A stretch of 64,000 bases of DNA, from the NCBI GenBank assembly GCA_037976565.1, contig CP137668.1:34796088-34860087 (forward strand), written 5' to 3'. Positions within the stretch are counted from its first letter, which is position 1. Each line of letters opens with the position of its first letter. The DNA is from Mesocentrotus franciscanus. Its lineage: Eukaryota; Echinodermata; Echinoidea; Camarodonta; Strongylocentrotidae. This document shows positions 54,964 to 64,000 of the stretch, in pieces. The notes beneath the pieces were generated by a model. The model ran no database searches. It worked only from the letters and a program-made list of their open reading frames with translations, and was not told the DNA's origin. Position numbers and translations under genes: made by a program.

Positions 54964-57900
54964 TTAAAAATGGCTCAATCAAATGCCTTGAAATTTGGTA
55001 CACATATGTAAAAGGCATAAGGACAAAGCAAAATAAGGTTTTCAACTTTGACCATGAATGATGACGTCATCTAGGCGCCATTTTGTGAAAATCAACTCAC
55101 GATCATATCTTGATAACGGAAAGTAATTTCCCATTCATATTTATCATGATCAAGGTCAATATCCGTCCGGTCATTTTCAGGTCAAAAAACGCGCGAGTAC
55201 GCCATTATTAGCGTTAGCATTTCATAAAAAGTCGCGCACACGCGCATGCGCGCGCGTTTTCGTTCGTCACGGCCGAACGCAAAATAATTCCTCCTAGATT
55301 TTTTTTGACACGATATTCCTCATTTTTTTTCGAACAATTTGATACCACGCTTATCTCTTTATGACTATTAATAAGGGAAGTAGCGTCCATTCAAGTTAAA
55401 TGTCCGTGCGCGCGAGCTCTTGTAATACATAGCAAAACATGCCTATACAAAATCCATTATAGCTCTTTTGAATGCACCGGAACCCTCAAACCTTTTCCAT
55501 ATTTGGATAGAGTATGGGTCGGAGATATGATTTCATGTCTCATTTGGCCATCAAGTAGATCGGGACGTCATCATAATGGCCTTGAAACTCAAAATACGAA
55601 TTTCCATATTATGACGTCAGCATATTTTTGGAAAATTGAGTGTATCTCTGTATTGATCATTTTTCTCCCAAATTTGGATATGTTGTGGTTGAGGCAATTG
55701 TCTACAAGATTAGTCCACACTAATTTTCATTTTAATGACGTCATCTAGTAAAAAATTCAATTAAAGGCCACATGTCACAATTTGTTCATTTGCGTATTAT
55801 GTCTATGGAAGGTGAATTTCGTTCACATGATGTATCTACATGACATTATCCTTTGAGCTTTATCTAGCTTATTTGTGCTGTATGTTCTCCCAAATTTTGG
55901 TATGTTATAGCTGAGACTATGGGCTATAGAAATTGTGCTTTTGGTTTTTTGGTCAGATGTTGAGATCATGTCGAAATTTTCAATTGAATGTTGAAATTGC
56001 GACCATGCCAAAACGAGTCATCAGAATTGAACCATATTTGAAACACTTGAATTTAAGGTCAATGATCAGTATAACATGTCATCAAAATCCGAAGGCGCAC
56101 CATGACGCGCACGTACGCGCGAGTCAAAATAAAAAAAATGCTCAAAATCACTTTTTAATTAAATAAGAGTAAGTTTTAGGCCATTTTCGAGCGCGCGGTT
56201 CGTGCGTAACGCCATTACACAACATATAATCGCCATTTTTTTTTCTTCCATGATATTACCCATTTTTTCCGAACAATTTGATACCATGGTTATATCTTCA
56301 TGATTATTAATAACGAAATGAACTTCCGTTCAAGATAAATGTCCGTGCGCGCGAGCTCTTGTAATACATAGCATATATGGGCAAAAACATGCCTATACAA
56401 AATCCATTATAATAACTAGAAATGTAATTCGTCATGAGGACGAATAAGGTGGTCTGTTATGTAATCTGAATAACTGATCTTGTAGAAAATTGTCTTAGCT
56501 ACAACATATCAAAATTTGGAAGAAAATCGATCCATATTTACAGAGATACAATCAATTTTCCATAAATATGCTGACGTCATAATATGCAAATTCGTATTTT
56601 GAGTTCCAAGGCCAAAGGGCAAAGGGCAGAGCTATAGAAAATTAAGGAACATTACAAGACATAATAAAGGAGAACGAGAACCAGAGGCGGGAGAGGTAGA
56701 GGGTGAGAGAGAAGAAAAAGAGAAGGGCAGAGGCAGAGGGAGACAGAGCAAGAGAATAAGAGGGAGGCAAGGCAAGAGGTCGAGGTAGAGGGAGGCAGAG
56801 AGAGGGAGAGGGTAAAAAGTAGAGAGAGATATATATGCAGAGACAGAGCAAGAGAAGGAGAGGGGCAAATAAGAGAGGAGAAGGAAACAGAGCAAGAGAG
56901 AGGAGAAAGAGAGAGATGCAATGGAGAACGATGCATTCAATATATCCAGCATAAATAGAATTTAATATAGAGAAAGAGAGAAGTATAGACAAGTAAACAA
57001 TTCTATGTCCAGTGGGAGAGACGTAAACATGCATATACCTGGGCTGAATAACTGGAAAAGTATAAACGTCTGGAAAGGAGACTAGCATCATAGATATGGG
57101 ACGATTTGATATTGTTTTAGACTTAGGAGATTAACCCTATAGTTTTCATCAACGACAAGGAATCCGATTTCCCATAGTGTTGTACACAAACTATTGTCAT
57201 TCCTTTCCAAAAGTAATAACACGCAAAATTAGGCATTTTTTTTACATTGTTTGTGATTGTATATGTTCTGACATGTCGCCTTTAATTGCAAATTTCACTA
57301 AGATGACGTCATCAAAATGAAAAATGGTGGGAACTAAGCTTGTAGAGAATTGTCTTAGCTATATAACATATCAAAATTTGGAAGAACATCGATCAATATT
57401 TACAGAGATACAATCAATTTTCCAAAAATATGCTGACGTCATAATATGCAAATTCGTATTTTGGGTTCCAAGTCCTTTATGATGACGTCACGATATTTGT
57501 ACTGGCAAAATGAGACATGAAATCATATCTCCAACTCATACTCTATCCAAATATGAAAAAATTGAGGGTATTCAGGCATTCTGACGAGCTATGGCGGATT
57601 TATATAGACATGTTTTTACCACTTTTTACATTATATTGCCCATTGACGCGCGCACGAATTTTAAAGTTTGACGCACGCGTGTGGCATTACAGAAGGTCGA
57701 GAATGACTGGAAATAGTTGGAAATTGTCAAAAATAGTGTCAGGAATACAAACCATGCGAAAAAACGGCGTTTTACGTTTTGTACGCGCTGTGCGCGCACA
57801 TAACGCGCGCGCAGACGCGCACGGACGGAAATTTTTGAAATGCTTAAAATGACCTGATTCGCACTCTCGTTTAATAGTTAAGTGATTTTGAGCATTTTAA

Positions 57901-58860
57901 AATTTTGACGGGCGCTTACGCGCGCGTCATGACGTTTATGTGACCTTTGATTACATGACCTGTTGACCCTTGACCTGACGTATATGGAATATGAATGTGA
58001 ATGACCTTTAATGACGCATCATGAAGATATGATTGATAAAGTGGTTTCACAAAATGGTGCCTGGATGACGTCACGATGACCTGATGACCTTGAGAATAAT
58101 GCTGGCATTTGACCTTGATAAGCCTGATGACTGACAAAATTTGATGAAAATTGATTGAGCCGAATTTGAGCAATCACGCTCACAAGAAAGTGGTGAAAAA
58201 ATAAAAATAAACAATTGCGTTACCGATATACCAAAACATTTCCCATAGCGATTACACGTGAACGGAAAATGGAATTCTCAAATCCCACTTTGCAAGTGAA
58301 ATATGTAGCATGATCTCGGCATCCGATCGAAAAATAAAGTGCACATTAGTGATAGCGTATTGTCTCAGCTACAACATACTCGAAGCTCAGCGAAAACAAA
58401 GTGAAAACAACGGAGATATTGCTCGCGAAAGACGGGAATGTAGAATCCAGTTTTGACAAAAAGTCATGTCCCATAGAGAATACACGCAAAATGTGAAAAA
58501 TTGACATGCCTCCTTTAATCGCAAAAATACGCCATGATGCCTTTGTCAAAATGAAAAATCGTGCTAACTGTATTTGTAGAGAATTGTCTCAGCTAGAACA
58601 TATCAAAATTTGGAAGAAAATCGATCAATATTTACAGAGATACAATCAATTTTCCAAAAATATGCTGACGTCATAATATGCAAATTGAAATTTTGAGTTC
58701 GGAGGCCATTATGATGACGTCATGAGTTAATTGAGGGTCAAATGAGACATGAAATCATATCTCCGACTCATAATCTATCCAAATATGAAAGAAAATTGGG
58801 AGTTCTTATCCATTCTGAAGAGTTACAACGAATTTTGTATAGGCATATTTTTGCCCATGT
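54964..58860. repeat. Dispersed repeat block rich in TGACGTCA and CG-alternating words
   Basis: A unit of about 250 bp carries agctacaacatatcaaaatttggaag, agagatacaatcaattttcc, gctgacgtcataatatgcaaa and gacatgaaatcatatctcc. It appears inverted at about 55495-55710 and direct at about 56460-56610 (partial), 57340-57560 and 58575-58830. Between units are runs such as gcgcgcgcac and ccgtgcgcgcgagctcttg (55407 and 56340). TGACGTCA-type words recur many times. No gene. Confidence 0.8.
56640..56990. repeat. GA-rich low-complexity tract
   Basis: A purine run of gagagagaagaaaaagag type interrupts a copy of the TGACGTCA repeat. Three overlapping minus-strand Leu/Ser/Pro-rich frames here are artefacts. 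Confidence 0.9.
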
Positions 58861-59529
58861 ATTGTGGATACAGATAGCGCAGGTCCGCGGGTGCTGTCAA
58901 CTTTGACGGACGCTCATTGCGTTATTACTGGTCAGAAAAAGGTGATTAAGGTATCAAAATGCTTGGAAAAATGTGCCAAATATGATGACAGAGAAAATTT
59001 GGTGATTTGATGTTGCAAAATGCCAGTACACGCGAAAACGCGCGCGCATAAGTGCACGCGCGCAAATTTTGAAAATGCTTGAAATGGCCTAAAACGTGTG
59101 CAAACAAAATTTGGTACGGGACTAGCTCACACTCGCAGTCCACAGCGAAAGTCGAAGGGGAGCGAATGCACAATCTTAAAAGTTTTTATGTCTACTAATA
59201 AACTTGAGGCAAGCGATAATTCCGCTGGGGTAGAGGAAAGGTAATATTGGAATGTAAAGATAACTAACAGCATATTCCTACCATTAAAAAGTTTTCTGAG
59301 GCAGAAAATGAAGTTAAATACCGAAAAGTTATCCGGCGAACGTACGCCTTCGGTTTGTCAAAAATATATTCTTGTTGCAAGGTAAATCGGCTTTATTCTT
59401 TAGAACAGCCCTCAAAATACTCACAATTTCCATGTTTCCTGTCGTGACTGTGTTTATAAAAGCATAATGAATACATACAATGACAATTTCATCTAAGGTG
59501 AGGGAATTTAGATCTAGAAATCATGAGGG
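58861..59529. other. Anonymous repeat-derived DNA
   Basis: Contains further CG-alternating words (acgcgcgcgcataagtg) but no gene or clean element boundaries. Confidence 0.4.
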
Positions 59530-59532
59530 GAA

Positions 59533-59655
59533 AAAGTGTGGCGAGTTGTCCCAAAAAGCACCCCACACTGGACAACTCGCCCGTGGCGAGTTGTCCCCGC
59601 TATTGTGGCGAGATGTCTTGTGGCGAGCTGTCTTTGTGGCGAGTTGTCTGGACCC
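59533..59655. repeat. Minisatellite of tggcgagttgtc units
   Basis: Five or six imperfect units of tggcgagttgtc spaced 12-30 bp, plus one complement (ggacaactcgcc). The nearby plus-strand frame is an artefact of this array. Confidence 0.85.
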
Positions 59656-59659
59656 CGAT

Positions 59660-60120
59660 TGCTTATACTACGAGGGCGTGGCACCACTCGAATAAGTCGT
59701 GGAAGAGAATTATAAGAAATTAGGGATTAACATAATATTATTTCATCATTGATAGATAATGTATATATCCCTAACCAAAATCAAAATAGAACTGCAAATA
59801 AAGGTTATGTAGGCCTGCGTATGCCACGTACGGTGACGCATCTACGGGGGGGGGGGTTAGGGGGTTTAACCCCCACCCCCTCTTGGGCTGCTAAGTGAAA
59901 ATGTGGTGTGCATAGAAAAACGCCATTTTCAAGTGCAAATATTGTGAGAAGATATTCAACTCATCTGGTAACTTAACCAAACACATGATAACATGGATAT
60001 AACTTTGTATTAAACTGTTACTTGATTTTAAAAGACGTTATCATGCACTGCTTTTTATGGTCTCCATTGTGTTAGTAGATGCCAGGAAAACATCACTTAC
60101 CGGGGTTCAAAATAGCACCC
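59660..60120. repeat. Two dispersed repeats in series
   Basis: 59660-59830 matches 28530-28690. About 60025-60118 (gacgttatcatgcactgc, ttagtagatgccaggaaaa) is the complement of 8330-8420 in the MITE at 8221, with gcatctacgggggg near 59838 as a probable end. Confidence 0.7.
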
Positions 60121-60149
60121 CCCCCCCAAAAAAAAAAAAAAAAAAAAAA

Positions 60150-60345
60150 AATCGGGTAGTTGTCCGGGGGTAGTTGTCCTAGGGGGTAGTTGTCCTATGG
60201 GGTAGTTGTCTGGGGGTTGTTGTCCGGGGGTAGTTGTCCCGGGGGTAGTCGTCCTAGAGGCTGGTTGCCCTAGGGGGTAGTTGTCCTAGGGGTAGTTAAC
60301 TAGGGGTGGTTATCCGGGGGTGGATGTCCAGGGGGTAGGTGTCCT
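60150..60345. repeat. Minisatellite of ggtagttgtccgggg units
   Basis: About a dozen imperfect units of 15-17 bp (ggtagttgtcctagg/ccggg). The last, gtaggtgtcctagaaccc, matches words at 35913-35930, linking the array to the repeat at 35735. Confidence 0.9.
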
Positions 60346-60714
60346 AGAACCCTGTTCTTTGTATAATTTTTTTTTTTTTGATGAGCGTTGTTTATCTCTG
60401 GTTGTCTCTTGTAAGCTTTTGTAATCTATTAATACCAGCAATCGACAACTAGTCCTTTGTTTTTATGTATGTAAGACATGTGTAAATTTCATGACATTTA
60501 TATATTATTATGTGATCCATCATAAGTTATGTTGATATTATGTGGTATTTAATTTGAAATGAAAAGGATCAATAAAACATGAAATACAAAAAAAAGTTTG
60601 AGAGCGTATATAAGCAAAGAACTAGAAACTACAATAATTTCTCAACTTTGTTTGTTGAAGAAAAAAATTGAATTCACTCAACTAAGGACCCCAAATTTGT
60701 CACGGAGTGGTCTT
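60346..60714. other. Anonymous AT-rich DNA
   Basis: No gene or repeat boundary is recognisable. Confidence 0.4.
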
Positions 60715-61110
60715 TTACGACAGAGAAGGTTGAGTTCTGGGGAGAGGTGAAAAATAATTTGTGAGCGTTTTCCTTATTACTTTGCAAGTGTGGAAGAACA
60801 TAAGAGAAAAAATGTTCCCTGAAATGCATGGCTCTTCAAATGCTGTCATATGCTAAATATGACACATGGACCACATTTTTATGCCACATGTTTGCGTAGT
60901 CCCGTGTACATCTTTCTGTGTACAGTGATTGTTACTTTTACCAAGACTGGGCCAAATTTCTTATCATTTTGATCGGATTCCAGAACCTTGCAGTACACAC
61001 CAATACTTATACAGCTGAGGTATATGCTACATGATCAACTTTTTTTGATCGATTCCCCACCGTTTCTTTCGCAATGCAATCGCATGCCCAGAACTCAACT
61101 TTATCTTTAA
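60715..61110. mobile_element. MITE family 2 copy b (inverted relative to 16070)
   Basis: The complement aligns with 16070-16461 (gagaaggttgagttctggg, gaaaaataatttgtgagcg, cagaactcaactttatc). TTAA at 61107-61110 ends it. The other edge is eroded. Confidence 0.8.
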
Positions 61111-61620
61111 GTGAAAATATTCATTTCCGTTGTACAATAATCAATAAGATTTTAAATAGAGAATCAAGGAAAATTTACGCTAGTAATCAGTTTTGGGACG
61201 TTATTTTTTGTGATTTTTTGTTGTTGAATGAAATCTCAAAGTACCGTATGTGATGGATCGCTCTTTTCATCTTTATGCCTATTGCATTATACTGCTCCTA
61301 TTTCAAATTAATATCTTAAAGAAGAAGAATAATCGAGTGCCTTTTCTCCCACGATAGTCGATACTGATTTTTTACCTTGTTAAAAGAACATGAATAATTA
61401 ACGTAAAGATAACGAGATTATAGCCACTGTAAGAGGGATATTTACGAATAATACAAATTAAGAGTGAATTTCTGTTTACAGGGTCAAAACAAATCGTGAC
61501 TTCTCTTTACTTTAATATGTTGTAAGAGGTGCATGTACATAATTGTATAATCTTTGAAGAGCATTTTCGAGTACACTATCTCCTTAGAATTATCTCACGT
61601 TTTTTTAAAACTTTTACTTC
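61111..61620. other. Anonymous AT-rich DNA
   Basis: No gene supported. Confidence 0.4.
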
Positions 61621-61689
61621 ATCTTTCCCCTCGCCCTCACCTTTTTTGTTTTGCCTTTCGATTGGGAGGCACGTGTCCCCGGTAGCTAC

Positions 61690-62300
61690 GCCACTAAATA
61701 CAACACAATTGTAACAGCTGGTCGGTCAGCCCTGTTAATAGAATGCTTAATAAATGCATAAATAAATTGATTAATTACGAAAGATAATCAATTGCCAACC
61801 GAAGATACAACACACTTATGAAATCTCATTTTTGCTTGCGTGAGCGAAACCAAATTTTTACAATCAAATGACTCGTTTCTTTCACAGTTCTTGGCACATC
61901 ACTCCGATCCTCCGTTATCTTCACTGGCCACCAATACCTCAACGTTTCGATTTAAAATTACTCCCCTCCTTGCCATTAAAATCCGTAATGTTCCCTGCCC
62001 GACATATCTTTCAGAATTTATCAAATCTAAGGCGTCCTCTTCCCGGCGGCGGGCTTCCATTTCTTTCCACCTCCAACTTATGTTTGGTCCCGCGTCCCTC
62101 GCCGCTCCAACACTTTGGAATAGCCTCCCTCCCCACATCCAAAATGCACCATCCCTACACATCTTCAAAAGTCAAAACCTTATAAAAAAGAAAAAAAATT
62201 TACTTAATCTGATTGATACACGTCTGTAAAAACCCAATACACACACTTAAATCTCTCTTAGCAATTCACTTTTTTGCGATATCTATGCTTCTGTTTTGTA
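61690..62300 (+). mobile_element. LINE 3' fragment (sister of 23560-24116)
   Basis: 61840-62229 encodes a degenerate ORF2 C-terminus: SEFIKSKASSSRRRAS, SLAAPTLWNSLPPHIQ, NAPSLHIFKS. A second frame shows ITPILRYLHWPPIPQRF, so a frameshift separates them near 61950. Continues through aatctctcttagcaatt into the hairpin repeat without the antisense insertion seen in the other copy. Confidence 0.75.
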
Positions 62301-62309
62301 GTTCATATT

Positions 62310-62460
62310 ATATCAGTATTTTATATTATGTATTATGTAACATTGTAATTTTGGTGCTGTTGTCCTAGCTTTTTACTAGGTAGAATTATATGCTTCACAT
62401 AATGGCTGTTGGGACAACAGCACCATGGCGCCTAGAAACATAGCACGTTACAATTCACCT
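62310..62460. repeat. Third copy of the hairpin repeat
   Basis: GGTGCTGTTGTCC (62353-62365) pairs with GGACAACAGCACC (62412-62424) across a loop longer than in the 26-kb copies, then ccatggcgcctagaaac as in the others. Confidence 0.8.
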
Positions 62461-62629
62461 TACGATTATTTGTTTCTAACACGTCATGAAAATTCAATCA
62501 ATTTTTTTTTCTTTTTCGAGACAACACTCAGTTCAGAAACTAGATTAGTATTGCGAAATGTAGTAGAATATCCACCCTGCAATTGCAGTTTGAGTTGATA
62601 TGTCTAATGCAAATTCAGTTCAGTTTAAT

Positions 62630-63115
62630 TTATAGGTCATGCACAAAAATGAAATCATTCCCTGGCTGTTTCCATGAAAACACAAAGTGTCAAATAAACA
62701 TGTATGAACATAGAATCACAAATGAGAATTACATATAAGAAATAGATTAAAATAATTCAGCATAGCAATACATGCGCATGACAAAGTAAAAAGGAAAAAG
62801 AAAACACACCACAATGAAAAACGACAAAGTCCAGAAAAAATACATTCAATGGACAGGGAAACCAGAAAAATAGCAGATAGTTAGAAATAGAGAGACGTCA
62901 TGGGAGCAGAGATTGGAGAAAACAGAATTAGGAAATTGTAGTTAGGCTGAGAGAAAGTTGAAGGGGGCAAGCATTGAACAGAGTAGAGGTAAAAGTAGAA
63001 ACAGAAGGGGAGGAGCCGGATGTGGTAGAGCGGGGAAACAAGCATATAGTGTACATAGATAACGAAGCTATGCCCGTTTAAGTATATTATATTTAACCCG
63101 AAGTCCATACACCTA
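62630..63115. repeat. Copy of the 26600-27180 repeat
   Basis: Shares gtcaaataaacatgta, agaatcacaaatgagaa, aacgacaaagtccaga and gctatgcccgttta with the earlier copy. Confidence 0.75.
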
Positions 63116-63229
63116 TATTATAAAGCATGTGTCTCTTATCACTGTCGTTGGTGATGGCCCACACAAGGAGGAGACTGGCCCTGGTAGCTTTATGCATGTA
63201 GAAATAGCATGCTAGGTGAGGGAACAACC

Positions 63230-64000
63230 GACTTGTGAGACACAGGCAAGCGTCCTGGTCCACCTTCTCGTGGTGGGGGGTTGTTATTAAACCCATTGAC
63301 TTCAATGGGGACGGACAGACCAGGGTGAGACAGAAGGTAACGGGAACCCACTGTACAGTCGTAAATTTTCCCCGAGAATACCATATGATGCACAGACTGA
63401 GAAAGAGAAACAAGCCTTTTGAGGTGGATGTTGAGACCCCCAGGGTGCCCACCCGTAATGCTACTGGGGAAGAGGAGACGACAGTGGCAAGATATGCCCA
63501 TGACGATGGTACCCCAAACTCCGCCTCGGAAAGGATATCATCTTATGGCAGGACGTCAATCCCGTCTGTTGTTAACCTATGCAAGAAGAAGCAAGTGCTA
63601 CGATTAGGCACCTGAAATGTGAGAACAATGAACCAGCTAGGAAAACTGGAACTCCTGATAAAGGAACTAAAGAGTATGAAATTGAACATAGTTGGACTAT
63701 GCGAAACCAGATGGAAATGGGAAGGAGTTTTCATTCCAGACAGAGACACCACTATTGTTTTCTCAGGAAAGGACAGCGGCAAAAGTGAAAGTGGTGTAGC
63801 CATCTTACTTACAAACGAAGCCAGAAATGCACTGGATGCATACTCCAGTATCAGATAGAATTGCGATGGTGAGACTGAAAGCAAAACCAGAACACCTCAC
63901 CATCATCCAGGTCTATGCTCCCACATCGTCACATGACATGAACAATATAGAACAGTTGTATGGCCTACTACAAACAACTGTGGATACAGTAAATAATGGT
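63230..64000 (+). mobile_element. RTE-like LINE, 5' part, running off the window
   Basis: Begins near 63230 with a Thr/Arg-rich leader frame and carries the endonuclease described below. Reverse transcriptase is expected beyond position 64000. Confidence 0.7.
63580..64000 (+). pseudogene. RTE-type EEP endonuclease, broken
   Basis: Reads RLGT-stop-NVRTMNQLGKLELL, where the stop replaces the Trp of the usual TWNVRTM. It continues LNIVGLCETRWKWEG, SGVAILLTNEA and, after a 1-nt shift near 63845, SDRIAMVRLKAKPEHLTII-QVYAPTSSHD. The NVRT, E-T-R-W and QVYAPT boxes belong to RTE/BovB-like LINE endonucleases (the fold also labelled craniofacial-development-protein-2-like). One stop and one frameshift disable this copy. 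Confidence 0.85.

Noticed and set aside
56632..57091. Three overlapping minus-strand frames
   Set aside because: Translations of a GA-rich tract; composition explains the absence of stops.
1..64000. CRISPR arrays, operons or other prokaryotic features
   Set aside because: Tandem repeats here are minisatellites or transposon-derived; genes have spliceosomal introns.

Overview
The window is eukaryotic and looks like a marine invertebrate genome, most likely a deuterostome; echinoderm is my best guess and is not proven. The reasons are AT-rich sequence, small coding exons bounded by canonical AG/GT splice sites, CUB, SRCR, WSC and CCP (sushi) modules typical of the expanded innate receptors of such animals, a tRNA-derived SINE, several LINE clades and many MITEs. 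There is no prokaryotic gene organisation.

Host genes. The only convincing host genes are three tandem paralogues on the minus strand, here called A (453-6841), B (16538-22391) and C (36983-53971). The deduced architecture is signal peptide, CUB, SRCR (split over two exons), WSC-like, CCP, a short Ser/Thr linker, one transmembrane helix and a cytoplasmic tail. All internal extracellular exons are phase 1, so the modules are symmetric. Several exons (both signal-peptide exons, the B sushi exon, the linkers and the SRCR second halves) are too short or lack the start codon needed to be listed as long open frames; I placed them by splice sites and paralogy. B and C look intact through the transmembrane exon. 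A is a partial pseudogene: I find no CUB or signal exon, its first SRCR exon has a 1-nt frameshift and a hAT-type insertion with an exact 8-bp target duplication, and a conserved WSC cysteine is lost.

Mosaic history. The 5' halves (CUB/SRCR) of B and C are nearly the same, while the 3' halves (CCP, linker, TM and 3' flank) of A and C are nearly the same. This points to unequal crossing-over or gene conversion inside the cluster. Remnants of a SINE (A, B, C) and of a reverse transcriptase (B, C) in equivalent introns mark insertions older than the duplications.

Between and inside the genes. 7-16 kb: MITEs, a truncated LINE, hairpins and otherwise anonymous DNA. 22.4-36.3 kb: a transposon-rich block with nested LINE fragments, a hairpin-bearing tandem repeat, a long inverted repeat, a SINE, and a nested composite (30266-34035, 8-bp target duplication) that holds a Transib-like MITE with CACAGTG ends and a 5-bp CGCCG duplication. 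45.2-51.0 kb: a nearly full-length but frameshifted CR1-like LINE (PHD-like ORF1, endonuclease, reverse transcriptase) inside the intron that splits the SRCR domain of gene C. 54-64 kb: MITEs, dispersed repeats rich in TGACGTCA, minisatellites, LINE fragments and the 5' end of an RTE-like LINE running off the window.

Exon boundaries are hand-called from splice motifs and paralogue alignment. They can be wrong by a few bases, and the last (tail) exons are the least certain.
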